This document shows, in pieces, positions 44,288 through 56,402 of a stretch of DNA of 64,000 bases. The stretch spans positions 21,886,001 through 21,950,000 of the forward strand of contig OZ231128.1 of assembly GCA_965153355.1 (NCBI GenBank), given 5' to 3'. Every line of letters starts with the position of its first letter. Positions within the stretch are counted from its first letter, which is position 1. The notes beneath the pieces are model-generated. The model had not been told where the DNA came from, did not search any database, and saw only the letters and a list, made by a program, of their open reading frames with translations. The stretch comes from Flaccisagitta enflata. Lineage: Eukaryota > Chaetognatha > Sagittoidea > Aphragmophora. A program made the translations under genes and the position numbers.

Positions 44288-44482
44288 TTAGTCGCGTGCT
44301 ACGCGACTCTACAACCCGCTTTGTCGGTCCGTCGGTCCGTCCATCCGTCCGTTGGTCACACTTTACTTTTTTTGGGTTTTGGCGGTCTTTTGCCTCACTG
44401 CACCTGCCCAAATGATTGAGTGACCTCAAATACAGCCCCTGCCCACCCGCACGCGACTGGGGTAGCCGTGTATCCGGCCTTG
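44288..44482 (+). mobile_element. Family A short element, copy A1 (best-preserved)
   Basis: Hairpin TTAGTCGCGTGCTACGCGAC, then TCTACAACCCGCTTTGTCGG, a GTCC tract, CACACTTTACTTTTT, a CCTGCCCACCC box, lock GCACGCGACT, GGGGTAGCCGTGTATCC and GGCCTTG. About 195 bases, flanked by TT on each side. Confidence 0.8.
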
Positions 44483-44601
44483 TTTTCCTAACTCTTCCCT
44501 CAACGCGTTGCTCTAACAAAAGATAAGGATCGTCATGTCCATTCTGACTTAATTCCAATCAAGTCATCGGCTAATGATTGTTTCTTGTAGGGGCAATATC
44601 G

Positions 44602-44795
<194 letters not shown>

Positions 44796-45095
44796 TTATC
44801 TATCGTAATACCAGTTACAACTGCTCCGATGAAGACGATGACAAAATCGAAAATTATACAAACTCAATTCATCGATTCCCTCGTTTAATCCTTTCATTGA
44901 TGACGATGATGCCTTTAATCATTGAATATCATGTTGAGTCTAGTTCCGTGCCGATCTAGATTAGATTCAGTTTAAAGTAGAAGGTTTTCCCCATTGCTTG
45001 GGTGTAAAACGCTGACAAACTTGTTGTTCCTTTTTTTTTTTTTGTTTCTTTTTTTTTTTTTTGCCGTTATTATTTGTAAATGAGACTGATTTTCT

Positions 45096-45242
<147 letters not shown>

Positions 45243-45734
45243 TCTTCGCTGGCTCTGCTCTGAACACAGGAACGAGATCGTGGTTTCAAAAGGCTACAGG
45301 ATACTGGTTGATATTGAGATCACTATCCTGTAGTGTTGTCTTCCCACAATATTGTCTATCATATGTTATGTCAAGATCTTGATCGACCGCAATAGGCGGG
45401 ACCGCTCTATCAAGATCCCGCACCAAGATAAATACAAATATCTGTGCCCCGATGTACCAGAGAACTTAATGGCATCTTTTTTTGTGTTTACATAGTTAGT
45501 TGTCTCAGTGGTCAGTACTTCCTAGAAGATCGATGAGCTGCAGAGAACGAAAATGTCCGACACTTTTAGGACGACCAAACCAATGGATGCTTCAAGGAAG
45601 CTTCTAATCTAAAGAGCAAAAAGACATATGTAGCAATTTCATGTAATTTCTATTCGACAAGGAGTTCATTTAGCAGATCAAATATGATGCAATACACAAT
45701 TTACAAGAAAATCTCAACGATTTAAACGAAGTAT

Positions 45735-46355
45735 AAGTCACAGTGCAAACGAGCACGCAATTTGACAAGTCAAAATGGTTTATATGATGTTTTCTTATTA
45801 TATCTCTTCAAAGATTTTTTATTGAAATAAAGGATTTGTGGTTGGTAATCATAAATTTTTTGCATAGAAAAGCGTTTTTCTGTACCATATGCTCAGGAAA
45901 TGTGAGAAAAAAGGATGCAAAATTGGTGGATTTTTGACAAAAAATAATTCTTGTGCATTGACATGTCTCGCGTAAAAAACCAAATCTGTCTCTGAATTCA
46001 AAATTTTGCATTTTCAAAAACATGGCATCAGTCTAAACACTTTTAAGAAACAGGCCATGTGTTTAGAAATGCAAAATTTTGCATTCAGAGAGAGATTCGT
46101 TTTTTTACGTGGCATCATTCAATGTTTTCCGTGCAATTCATTTTAAAGAAATCTGTTGTTTCACTGAGTATGCTGCGACTTTACGGATGCAAGATCAATA
46201 TCAATGATCAATTAACCGTTTTTTAATCAATTTATGGAGTATAAAGCATGCATAAGACTTAAGTTTTTGTTATATTTCCGCTGCATAGCTGTGTATTCCA
46301 TTACAGAACAGAATGATTTGTCAAATTTGACGCTGTTCTGCACCACGACATAATT
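45735..46355 (-). mobile_element. Family F palindromic repeat, copy F2
   Basis: Inverse of the copy at 29.6-30.25 kb over about 600 bases with scattered changes, including the central palindrome and the CGCTGTTCTGCACCACGACA end. Confidence 0.8.
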
Positions 46356-46656
46356 TGAAACATCAAGGTATGCTAAAACTGATAGATTGTAGTTTTGATG
46401 CGGTAGCCACTTGATAATCGCTTTCGTATATCATCAACAGAGTCCACTTGCGATAGGTCCTCACAGCCCCAGCCCCGCCCTCTCGAGCTGGTTTGCAGTG
46501 GAAATTGTCAAACATTTTGAGGTTTTGACTGAGAATGTACATCAGGTTGGGCTGAACCAGGGCAAGGTTTCCAGATCTTTTGCACGGATCATCATCATTT
46601 ATCATAACAATTAACAAAAATAATTGCCATTGTGCTTACTTCCACCCTCATCCAAC

Positions 46657-47825
46657 CACTTTTGGGCAGCGGTCCCGAAGGGGTCAATGACCTATGCTTT
46701 CACACATATGGGGAATTTTCTTCTTCTTCTCCTTCTTTGTCCCCCCCCCCCCACTCAAATCCCGGTCTCGAGGCCCCAATTCCAGTCTCAAGGTCCAAAT
46801 CCCAGTCTTGAGGCCCAAATCCCAGCCTCAAGGCTCAAATTCCAGCCGCAAGGCCCAAATCCTAGCCTGGAGGCTCAGATCTCAGCCTTGAGGCTAAAAT
46901 TTCAGCCTTGAGGTCCACATCTCAGCCAAGAGGCCCAGATCACAACCTCAAGGCTGGATTTGGGCCTTGAGGCTGGGATTTAGGCCTCAAGACTGGGATT
47001 TGGGCCTTGAGACTGGAATTTGGGCCTCTTGACCGTGAGGGGGAAGGGACGGAGGAGAAGGAGAAGAAGGAGAAGAAGGAGAAAATTCCCCATATGACAG
47101 CGTCCCCCCGAAGGCAACATTTGTGTTTCAAAGACGGTTAAAATGGAAATTTTGAATGAATGGAAATAAAAAAAAAGGTGAATAAAAATGATTCAGATAG
47201 CTAAGACATACTATTTAAAAGAAAAATTTGCATTTATTTAGCAAGAAAGATCAAGTTAAGTCAATGTTACTAAAAAAAATTTATCAAAAATTTCTACTTT
47301 TTTCATTTTTGGTCACTGATAGGGGGCTGGTCTAAATTCTAAATTTGCATAGAAAATGAAAAAATGAATAAACAAAGAACATAGTTCTCTTCCCAAATCG
47401 ATTACAGAGAGAACTATGTTTTTCAAAATGCAAAATTTCCCTGTGTATGGCTTTCTTAGAATTTAGACCACAGAAAATGAAAAAAAGTGTAAGCAGAAAT
47501 TTGCTAAAAACCATCATTTTCCTGCGTGTTTCCATGTGAATCGCATAGTTCAAATTACTTTTTAGGTCAGAATATGATAAAAAGGTATACACCAAGTGTC
47601 TTTAGAGACAAAATGTCTGCTAAAAGCATTCCAGCTTCATTATTGTCATGACAATGATGCAAAAAGTATGGTGAAACACTTAATTTTCCTTCGAAAATTC
47701 GCCGTCATATGTGTGAAAGCACAGGTTATCAACCCCATAGTGGCCGCTGCCCTACTTCCCCTTCAACTTTAAGCACAACCTACTATGACAGGGCACGGGT
47801 ACTGCTGACCATCTAACGCTTTTGC
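46657..47825. mobile_element. Family E element, copy E6, split by a nested insertion
   Basis: It starts ACTTTTGGGCAGCGGTCCCG and has about 14 units of roughly 20 bases (GAGGCCCAAATCCCAG) that turn into their inverse near 46950. The right arm stops at CCATATGA near 47096 and resumes at ATATGTGTGAAAGC near 47706, ending CTGACCATCTAACGCTTTT. The intervening 600 bases are AT-rich with an internal inverted repeat (GTCTAAATTCTAAATTTG). Confidence 0.7.
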
Positions 47826-48379
47826 GACTACTAACAATTTTGAGAAAAAGAATTTTTAAGGAATAATCAATAAATTTAGGCAAATTCATCAGTCACTGGC
47901 ACATATGTCAATTACCTAAGAAAATGATTGACAAATTTTATAGGAAAAATGGTTTTTAAAGATGTTATTTCAGATGCTTATAACTCATTTGGAATTCAGC
48001 TGATTCTTTGCATACGTGAAGGATTCTCAGAACTACTTTCATGCCAAAAGTAATCATGTTAAAGCTAATTATTGAAGTACATAAGTCTTTCATTTTGGAA
48101 ATTTGTTTTCAATGTCGTTATAAAAATTAGTGAAATATTTCAAAAATGAGTAATGTGGCATTATCTATTTATAAAGATGATTACTGAAATAAATTTTATT
48201 TTCTAACAATTTTTAGAAAATTTTGTTATTAAAAACGAACTCAAGCTCATGTGAGAGATGAAATTACAGTCTTATAAAAATTTAGTGCATCTGTAAATTA
48301 GAGATATATTCATCCTCAGTTCTTTGATTCAGTACTAAAGAGATTATTGTTGTTTTCTTTCTTTGCTATATTTTTGATG
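47826..48379. other. AT-rich non-coding
   Basis: No gene, repeat family or palindrome recognised. Confidence 0.4.
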
Positions 48380-48588
48380 GCAGTTGCATCGACTCTACAC
48401 CCCGCTTTGTCCGTCCATCCGTCTGTCCGTGGGTCTGTCGGTCTGTCACACTTTTACTTTTTTTTATAAATTTTACTGCTTGAAGTCATTTTAAGTCATT
48501 TTAGAGTATCCTAAGTCATTCTAAGTGATTCTAAGTGATTCTAAGTCATAACATAAGTCTCGCACGCTACTTTAAGGTGTTGGCCTTG
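48380..48588 (+). mobile_element. Family B short element, copy B3
   Basis: Decayed hairpin (GCATCGACTCTACACCCCGC), GTCC tract, CACACTTTTACTTTTTTTT, repeated AAGTCATTCT/AAGTGATTCT motifs, lock CTCGCACGCTAC and TGTTGGCCTTG. Confidence 0.7.
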
Positions 48589-49586
48589 TTTGTTTTTTTC
48601 AGTTTCACTGTAAACCCGGCGAGAGTGGAGAGGATATTTTTTGTCGGGTTGTTTTTACTTAATATCCTATGCAAATGATTGTCTTGGTTTCTTCTCTTGT
48701 TATTCTTCCCTTCCTCCTTCTTCCCTTCCTCCAAGGGTCACCACGCGTGTCCCATGGTAACCCACATCGAGCTCGTTTGCATTTCATATTCCGAAACCAT
48801 AAGTCCATTACCCTGTCCAGTCACGCGCAAATTAACTATAAATGCAGCCGTCTTTCAGAAGCCATGTTTCTCATTTACTTCCTTTGAATTTGTTGGTTTT
48901 CTCAAAATTTTATTACATTTTTTTCTTTTCTTGCTTCAGCCATCCTCCTTTCTTCGTTCCCTCTTCCTCCATCTCCTCTTCCTCCTTCTTCTCATCTTCC
49001 TCCTTTCCTGTCTGTTTCATTCCCTTCTTGCTCCAAGAATATTTTCCTTCTCATGTAGGTCTTGTTTTTCTTTTTATTTAATTCTTCATCTTCCCAACTT
49101 CACTCTCTAAAAACCCTCAACCCCTCTCTCCTCTGAATCCTACTCTTTCATACTCCCTCCCCCCAGTTTTCCTTTAGCTTCCTCCATTTCATTAGACAGA
49201 GGCGCCATTTTTCTTTCTTTTAACGGACTGAAAACCCTTAGCAACCCGATATCAATACAGTGGAGCATCGCCAGGGCAGCCCTCTTAAAAATGTTTTTTG
49301 TTCCGAGTAGAAGGATTTTGCCCCTCAAAGTTTCCGACACAAAAAAACCAACTCTACTAGTGAAAATACACAAAAATTGTAAAGAAACCCCAATCTTTAG
49401 CTTTTATTCACTTACAAGAATATAGCAGAAAACTATCCTTGCTTAAGTGACTGCCTGAGAAAAAAATGTATCCCTTGATGAAAATTCTAGTAACCAAAGA
49501 AAATTTATGGTGCCCACAATTGCATATTAAATAGGATCAAACTCTGTTTCCTCTTTTTCTTTCATCTGATCCTTTTCTTTTTCTTT
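48589..49586. other. Non-coding; possible signal-peptide-like short frame
   Basis: Pyrimidine-rich. A frame from ATG 48672 reads a hydrophobic leader (MIVLVSSLVILPFLLLPFLQ) followed by a possible donor after CCCATG at 48754. With no downstream exon recognised I do not call it a gene. Confidence 0.25.
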
Positions 49587-49807
49587 TTAGTCGCGTGCTT
49601 CGCGACTCTACAACCTGCTTTGTCAGTCCGTCTGTTGGTCCATTGGTCCGTCCATTGGTCCGTCTGTCTGTCCATCCGTCCATCACACTTTACTTTTTCA
49701 GTTTTTGCGATCTTTAGCCTCACTGCTCCAGCCGAAATGATCATGTAACCTAAAATATGGCCCCAGCCCACCCGCATGCATCTGGGGTAGTTGTGTATCC
49801 GGCCTTG
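49587..49807 (+). mobile_element. Family A short element, copy A2
   Basis: Hairpin TTAGTCGCGTGCTTCGCGAC, GTCC/TTGG tract, CACACTTTACTTTTTCAG, CAGCCCACCC box, decayed lock GCATGCATCT and GGCCTTG. Confidence 0.75.
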
Positions 49808-49899
49808 CTCTTCCCGATTTCTGCTTCTTCTAGTTTTTCTTCTTCTTCTTCTTCCTTTTCTGCCCCTTTCAAAACCTTCCTACTCACCCCCTTCCCTTC

Positions 49900-49919
49900 C
49901 TTAGTCTCTCTCTCTCTCC

Positions 49920-50000
<81 letters not shown>
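49900..50000. repeat. (TC)n microsatellite
   Basis: About 95 bases of TC with two interruptions, within a longer pyrimidine tract. Confidence 0.95.
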
Positions 50001-50002
<2 letters not shown>

Positions 50003-50202
50003 CTCCTCCTTTTACTTTTTCTCTTCCTTCTTTTTCTTTTTCTTGTTTTTCTCTTTATTCTTTTTCTTCTACCACTTCTTCTTTTTGCCCTTTTCTGCCA
50101 AAACTTTCCGAAATACCTCCTTCTCTTCCGAGTAGCGGCGCTACCCGCTACTCCACTTTTAAGAGGGCTGCGCCAGGGTGAGCGCAACTGCTATCAATTC
50201 AT

Positions 50203-50765
50203 GCCCGCTTACAATAGCCCACTAAGAAAACATGCGTTTTCATAGAAAAGTTCTCTATCCAAGAGACATAACTCAAAATCAGAGATATGACTCAAAATCA
50301 TAAAAATATACTGTCCATGACAAAAATTTGGCCATGACAAAAATTTGGCCATCTGGCTTCTACAAATTGTGACCGCCACTTACCCCATTTCCCATTATAA
50401 AAGATAGGAGGCTTTAAAGACTACAATCCTCCTGTACATTTACTATAGGATATGGGGGTGGTGGCGGGCACACTATATAGAAGCCCCATGGTCAAACCTT
50501 TGTCATAGGCCATCTTTTTTCATGATTCTGAGTCATATCTCTTTGATAGAGAACTCTTCTATGAACAAGGCCAGATACACGGTAAGACAGTCCCGGACGG
50601 TTGGGCAGGGGCAGTAATGTGAAAACCGCCCGAATTTCAAAAATGTGACGGACGGACCAACATACCGACCTACCGACCTACCGACGGACCAACACGGCAA
50701 GGTGTAGGGTCGCGTGTCCACAACTAAAAAGCGTGCATTCTTAGTGGGCTAGCTTACAAGGCATA
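50203..50765. mobile_element. Foldback element carrying a nested family A copy
   Basis: The left arm (GCTTACAATAGCCCACTAAG, then GCGTTTTCATAGAAAAGTTC) is matched by an inverted right arm (GAACTCTTCTATGAA ... AAGCGTGCATTCTTAGTGGG). The right arm is interrupted at 50564-50727 by element A6; the left arm is uninterrupted and shows the empty site. Confidence 0.7.
50564..50727 (-). mobile_element. Family A short element, copy A6 (nested)
   Basis: On + from AACAAGGCCAGATACACGG, via GGTTGGGCAGGGGCAGTAAT and a GGACCAACATACCGACC tract, to a decayed hairpin (GGTCGCGTGTCCACAACTAA). It interrupts one arm of the surrounding foldback element. Confidence 0.7.
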
Positions 50766-51024
50766 CAACCTGCAGTCCAATAAGAGATTTTGTAGGTAGA
50801 TTGTCCATTGTCTTTATTGGCAAAAAGGTAGCTTCACTTTACCTCTATAAGGCTCAACTGTATATATCACTACACCACCAAAGTTGAGGTCGACCTTGTT
50901 TTTGTAGGATTTGCAGTGTTTCCATTTCAAATTCATTACAGATGATTTTGGAATTCTCCGCCCAAAATATCGGTGGCGATACCCGATTCCACATCACAGC
51001 CGAGAATGACGTTTTTATGTTTAC

Positions 51025-51430
51025 TACGTGACTCAATAAAAACGCCGCACTTTTAAAAGGCAAATTGTCATATTAGATTTTATAAAAACTAATTGAAATC
51101 ATAGACCATTAGAAAGCTTTTGAAAAAATCTTTCATTTGGCTCCAATCTGGCAATTCTATCTTTATTCGTTAAGAAATGGCAAAAAAAAAAAAAAAAAAA
51201 AATTATCAGTTTGCAATCCTTATGAAAAATGAGCATCTTTACAAATTAGAGGATAATTTTGACAAGCTCTAGTCCCTAAACCGTTTGAGGTACAAATCTG
51301 GAATTGGTCTAGAATGAAAGAAAATTTGAAAGTTTTTAAAATCACTGCAACAAAAAACATTTTAATGATATTTTTTTGTTTTTCATCACTACAAAAAAAG
51401 GTGCGGCTTTTTTTTTTTTTTTGAGTCAAG
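51025..51430. repeat. Dispersed repeat family G, copy 1
   Basis: Similar in order and wording to 60370-60785 (for example CTAAACCGTTTGAGGTAC, GGAATTGGTCTAGAATGAA). Ends ACGCCGCACTTTTA and AAAAGGTGCGGC are inverted copies. An A run of about 20 lies at 51182. Confidence 0.6.
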
Positions 51431-51538
51431 TAGTACATATGAGGCCTCCACATATTACATATGAGGTCTCCAAATATTACCTAGTACGTTGTATTTTTTG
51501 ATGAAAGAATTTTGTTGCTCTTCATTTTTGTCCGATGT

Positions 51539-51687
51539 TCAAACGGCATTTATGGACACGATTTTGAAGCCGAATCTGTCAACGTGAACTCGACTTTGAT
51601 AAGTAGAAGTCTCATGTTTTGTGCTCTTGGCCTTAATATTCAGTCCAGAAGTGCTGGGCTGCTCGGTGCTCAGGCTCTCAACGCCAT
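51539..51687 (-). CDS. Candidate last exon, unknown minus-strand gene
   Basis: On the minus strand a TTATTTCAG acceptor precedes 51687 and the frame runs 48 codons (GVESLSTEQPSTSGLNIKAK ... ending FKIVSINAV) to TGA at 51541-51539. The entry phase (two bases of a codon) fits the exit phase of the exon at 51957-52084. Serine/threonine-rich with no recognisable domain. The phase match is the main support. Confidence 0.35.
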
Positions 51688-51956
51688 CTGAAATAAATCA
51701 CGAGTTTCGATGATGTTTTTGACAGCTTTCTGACGGATGAATCACCTGAATAACCTCAATTTATGTTAAATACGGTGTAAGCATGTACGATTTATGTCTA
51801 CTTATATGAATATCATTTATGAATTTTTTTTTCATGGCACTGAGTAATATTCATATCAACTTAAACCGTAGTGTACCTTTTCCATTTCAAGACATGGAAG
51901 GCACATGGGATAAAAAAACTCAAATAGTGACAGATTCTGTTTAGACTTGAGATAAC

Positions 51957-52084
51957 CTGGACAAGCATAATGAAAAGAGTAGTGATTGTTATCATGCACT
52001 GATAAAATGATGTCTTTTTTTTCTTTATCATGGCCGTTCGCTATCAAAACGTCATCTCTGGAAACCCATTTCCATGTGTTCTCG
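51957..52084 (-). CDS. Candidate internal exon, unknown minus-strand gene
   Basis: On the minus strand the exon follows TATTTTAG and ends TGTCCAG|GTTATC, one base into a codon. It encodes 42 residues beginning ENTWKWVSRDDVLIANGHDK and ending NNHYSFHYACP. Tryptophans and a cysteine suggest an extracellular domain, but I do not recognise it. The donor is not strong. Confidence 0.35.
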
Positions 52085-52456
52085 CTAAAATAGAAAAGAT
52101 GACATAAGTTGCCCTCTTTCTCATATTATGTCCTGTACAGTAGGGTTATCGCTCATTTGCCCGTTTCTAGAGATCAAGTTCATCACTACCGCTGCCCTGC
52201 TTTTATCCCTAGGAAATCTTCTTCAGGAAAAGAAGCAAATCAGGGCAAAGGTATAAATCATTGATCTTGCTGGTTTTCTTCAGCGTCATGATGCCACCAA
52301 CATTCGTTTCACAGCAGTTGATTTCATCTGATCATGATTACCATACGATATTCTTCTAAAATCTAAAAATGTTTGGATGACACATTGTTCCTACATTTCA
52401 CTCTGCTCGCTGGCTGCTCACTAGCTAACAAAATAAACACTTGTTACCCATCTCCG

Positions 52457-52656
52457 AAAAAAGGCCGGTTACGCTGCTACCCCAGCCGTGTGAATATGGG
52501 CAGGAGTAGAGATGGAGCGGTTTACTTGGAGTTTTGGAAAGGGGCAGTGGGGACCAAAAAGAAAAAAAAATCGTTAAAAGAGCAAACGGGGAGAAAGAAC
52601 CGACCGACTGACGGACAGACAAAGCAAGGAATAAAGTCGCGTAACATGAGACTTAA
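52457..52656 (-). mobile_element. Family A short element, copy A7
   Basis: On + from AAAAGGCCGGTTACGCTGCT and CAGCCGTGTGAATATGGGCA, via a GACCGACTGACGGACAG tract, to a decayed hairpin (AAGTCGCGTAACATGAGACT, then TAA). Confidence 0.65.
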
Positions 52657-52961
52657 ACGTGACCCTTCATCATTGAGGATTATCAGTATCTCAAATATAA
52701 GCACTTACGTTTGATTACTCTCTTTTTAATTTTTTTATATTAACATTCAGAATTTTCACTGCAATCCCACATGTTATACAGTTGAATATGTATCAGTGTT
52801 ATTTTACTATTCTGCGTAAACATCTAAATCTTATAGGTTTTTCTTCTCTCCCTCTGTTTCCATTTTTTATCGCCCGATATCTATACGACTATTTCTGTGA
52901 TTATGCACCACTGACCACTGTGGTTTTTCAGTGATTTAAGGCATAGACACTTAGTTCATGT

Positions 52962-52966
52962 CTGTG

Positions 52967-53063
<97 letters not shown>

Positions 53064-53135
53064 GCCTGTCTGTCTGTCTGTCTGTCTGTCTGTCTTTCTC
53101 TCTGTCTGTCTGTCTTTCTGTCTATCTGTCTTCTC
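52962..53135. repeat. (TCTG)n microsatellite
   Basis: About 175 bases of TCTG units with few interruptions. Confidence 0.98.
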
Positions 53136-53902
53136 TGCCTTCGGAATGACGCGTCATGACGGCTAAAAAACAAATGCAAATTGATTCAACGCTAGATTGG
53201 AAATGCTCCTCAATACGTTAAGTCGTCAATGTTCCTTTTCATAGACAACATTAAATCTTGGTGATTATCTTGTGAAAAGTCTTTTTTTAAAAGAATTGGT
53301 GTTTGTTGTCATTGGGTAAACATTCATTTTCCTCAGTCTCTTTTTTATGTTGATTTGGATAAATAGTTACGTATTTTGGTACATGTCTGAGCATGCAAAT
53401 ACAAGAAAGCACCTCAAAGAGCATTGCTGCTCATCTGTGAGGGTGTTTTTAAGAATTCTAGTTCATTTTGCTCAGTTTTTTTTCTGAATAGAAATGGGAT
53501 AGATAGATAAATGTTTTGATACATGTCTGAGCATGCAAATACAAAAAAGCATGTCAGTGAGCTGGTTGTCTGGTTGAATGATTTTGAGTATTTTACCTCA
53601 TCTAGCATATTTGGCTCAGTTCTGTTTTTCTCTAATTTTCAGTGCAATCGATTCATACAATTTAGCTCTTGATTTTATCTAATGAAAAAAAAAATTTGCA
53701 GTGACTGAAGATAAAAGCCTGGTGAAAAGTGACCAATGACTCTTTTCCTCACGGTGACAGCTGCCATTACTGGTAAATGGTAATCGTAAAAATTCAATTA
53801 CGTTCAAGTCACGATTTCAATTTTAAACTTAGAGTTGGTCAGCTCATCTGTCTTGATCTCCTTCCAGCGACCATTTATCTTTCAACGGTTCAAGCATCGA
53901 GA

Positions 53903-53946
53903 ATGTATTTCTACTGGGTAATTTTGTTGTGCTGCGTGGTTGTTGG
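53903..53946 (+). CDS. Small secreted protein, exon 1 (signal peptide)
   Basis: The ATG at 53903 opens a hydrophobic leader of 15 residues (MYFYWVILLCCVVVG) ending at the donor TTGG|GTAAGT in phase 2. The next exon enters in the matching phase. The leader is a plausible signal peptide with cleavage soon after. No promoter element identified. Confidence 0.6.
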
Positions 53947-54096
53947 GTAAGTATTGAACCATCAATTTGGGGCTAAGAAGAGCCATTTAGTGGTGGTAGA
54001 ATTCAAGAGTTATGACTTAGATAGCAATTAATCGAAGGACTGTGCTTTTCCTTTCAATCTTTGTGCGATGGTATTTTCTAATTCTTGCCTTCACAG

Positions 54097-54146
54097 AATG
54101 AAGAGCGAGCAGGCAACCGACCAAGGAAAACTTGATAAAAAAGATG
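54097..54146 (+). CDS. Small secreted protein, exon 2
   Basis: Acceptor TTGCCTTCACAG before 54097, donor AAGATG|GTGCGT after 54146. The 50 bases encode MKSEQATDQGKLDKKD, a polar stretch. Phases fit exons 1 and 3. Confidence 0.55.
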
Positions 54147-54244
54147 GTGCGTATTGGTTATGATTTAGGCGTTGTATGTACACAACAACATATTGTGTTA
54201 TGTTGATACCAAGCTGACTAATCTGCCGCTTGCTTTCTTCTCAG

Positions 54245-54385
54245 GAAAAAGTTTGGGATCCGATGTGCAATTTGGCAAGCTGACAAAACTGATGATGATG
54301 AGATTTCGCATGCTGGAAAATGTGGTAGTCAAAAAGTTTGACAAGCTAGAACGATTGATCCAAAGCAAATACAGCGACTCGAGAG
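54245..54385 (+). CDS. Small secreted protein, exon 3 (helical), donor abutted by a MITE
   Basis: Acceptor TGCTTTCTTCTCAG before 54245. The exon encodes about 47 residues rich in hydrophobic and basic heptads (KLTKLMMMRFRMLENVVVKK, then FDKLERLIQSKY), a likely coiled coil. It ends GACTCGAGAG with a GT donor at 54386-54387. The T of that donor is the first base of the TA target site of the MITE that begins at 54389, so the donor context is GTACAG instead of the GTATTT rebuilt from the right flank. If unspliced, the frame stops four codons later. A leader plus coiled-coil start is seen in some fibrinogen-related and collectin-like proteins, but no such domain follows within the window. Confidence 0.55.
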
Positions 54386-54388
54386 GTA

Positions 54389-54960
54389 CAGCGTGATCAA
54401 TCTCAACTGGCAGAAAGTATTAAGCTTTTACCCTTAATTGCAATTTTTCACTAATCTGGAATCATTTGTTTCTTAAAGCACTATGTTTGACGTTTTTTGT
54501 GTTCAAATTTCATAAGTCTAAGATGAATAGTTTGCCCACAACATCAATTTGAAGTAGAACAAGTAATTTCACCTGTAGGTCAATAGATCTTTTTTATTCA
54601 ATATAATTTTTCTTTGAAATGCTCCCACTGATTCAATAGTGGTCTCAAATGACAAAGATTCAAATCATGCTTCATTTGAGACCCATCTGACATCAGAAGT
54701 TCAGTCTATTCAGAAAAAAAAAAAAAAACAATCAATGAAAAATTATAGTGAGAAAAACAAATTTATTGAGCTACAAGTTTGAATACTTGTTATTCTTCAA
54801 ATTGATGCTGTAGGCAAAGTATTCATCTTAGACCTATGAAATTTGGACACAAAAAACATCAAACATAATAGTTCAACAGACAGGTATTTCCAGATTAGTG
54901 AGATAATGCACATAACAGTAAAAGCTTAGTACTTTTTGCCAGTTGAGATTGATCACCCTG
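54389..54960. mobile_element. TA-flanked palindromic MITE (Tc1/mariner-like)
   Basis: The left end CAGCGTGATCAATCTCAACT and right end AGTTGAGATTGATCACCCTG are inverted copies, with TA outside each. The arms pair along almost the full 572 bases, so the element is one large hairpin. No transposase. Confidence 0.85.
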
Positions 54961-55116
54961 TATTTCAAAGTGTAATTATCACCACATGTTCTCCGCAGAA
55001 TTCATCTTCAATTAAAGTACCAGTAATGGCGGCTCTCGCCGACCGGAAAAAAATCGTAAAATTGTTTTTGTTTTTTATTTTAGTTCCTTCTCTCTCGTCA
55101 TTATATTCACGAGCCT

Positions 55117-55335
<219 letters not shown>

Positions 55336-55965
55336 TGTCAGTCTGTCTGTCTTTCACCCTCTCTGTCTCTGTCTCTCTGTCTCTGTCTCTCTGTCTGTCT
55401 TTCTGTCTCTTTCTCTCTCTCTCTCTCTCTCTCTGTGTATGTGTCGTCTTTTTTCTCTCTCCCTCCCCCTCCCTGTCCCTCTTCCTCCCTCTCTCTCTCT
55501 CCCTCTTTCTCTCTCTCTCTCTTTCCCTCCTTCTCTCTCCTTCTTTCTCCCTCCTTCTCTCTCTCTCTCCCTCCCTTGCTCCTTCCCTCCCTCTCTCCTT
55601 CCTTCCCTCCCTCCCTCTCTCCCTCCCTCACTGCTTCCCTCTCTTCCTCCCTCATACTCTCTCTCCCTCCTTTTCCCTCCCTCTTTCTTTCCCTTTCCCT
55701 CCCCCCCTTCCTCCCTCTCCCTCCCCCTCCCTCTTTCATCCTCCCTCCCTCCTTATCTCCCTCCCTCTCTCCCTCCCCCTTTCCCTCCCTCCCCCTTTCC
55801 CTCCCTCCCCCTTTCCCTCTCCCTTCCCTTCTCCCTCCCTCCCTCCTTCTTTCCCTCCCCCTTCCTCCCTCCCTCTCCCTCCCTCCCTCTTCCTCCTTCC
55901 TCTCTCTCTCCCCCTCCCTTCCACCTTCTCCCTCCCTCCCTCCCTCCCTCACCCTCCCTCCCTAT
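55336..55965. repeat. Long polypyrimidine tract (CT/CCCT-rich)
   Basis: About 630 bases almost without purines on the + strand, moving from TCTG/TC units to CTCC and TTCCCTCCC units. Long translated frames across it (S/L/P-rich) are artefacts. Confidence 0.97.
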
Positions 55966-56316
55966 GCCCTCTGCTGAACTCATTTTTGTTGTAACTTAAG
56001 GCCCAAAATTGAGATCAATAAAAAATATAGATCTTTGAAAAAAATGCGGAAAATGTGAAAAAATAAAAAAAGATTCAAAAATTCATAGCGCCTAAAGTAT
56101 TGGTCCGACAGTGCCCAGCTTTTTTCCAGAAGGTGTAAAAAAGTGCCCTCTTTCACCCTGTACCAATTTCAACCCCAGCCTCGGGCGAGCCTAGTTCTGA
56201 CACAACTTACTCAAATTGTCGCAAGCGAAAAAGGGAAACATTAATTCCTAACTCGGAACTCAAAAAATCGAAAAACGTTTTTCAATTTTTTTCCCAATTA
56301 TCGACATAGGCGGTTT

Positions 56317-56369
56317 TTAGTCGCGTGCACGCGACTCTACACCCGGCTTTGTCCGTCCGTCCGTTGGTG

Positions 56370-56402
<33 letters not shown>

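Noticed and set aside
44086-44290. Exon between a TATAG acceptor and TGCAAG|GTATG
   Set aside because: Open for some length but no domain, weak acceptor and no phase partner; runs into element A1.
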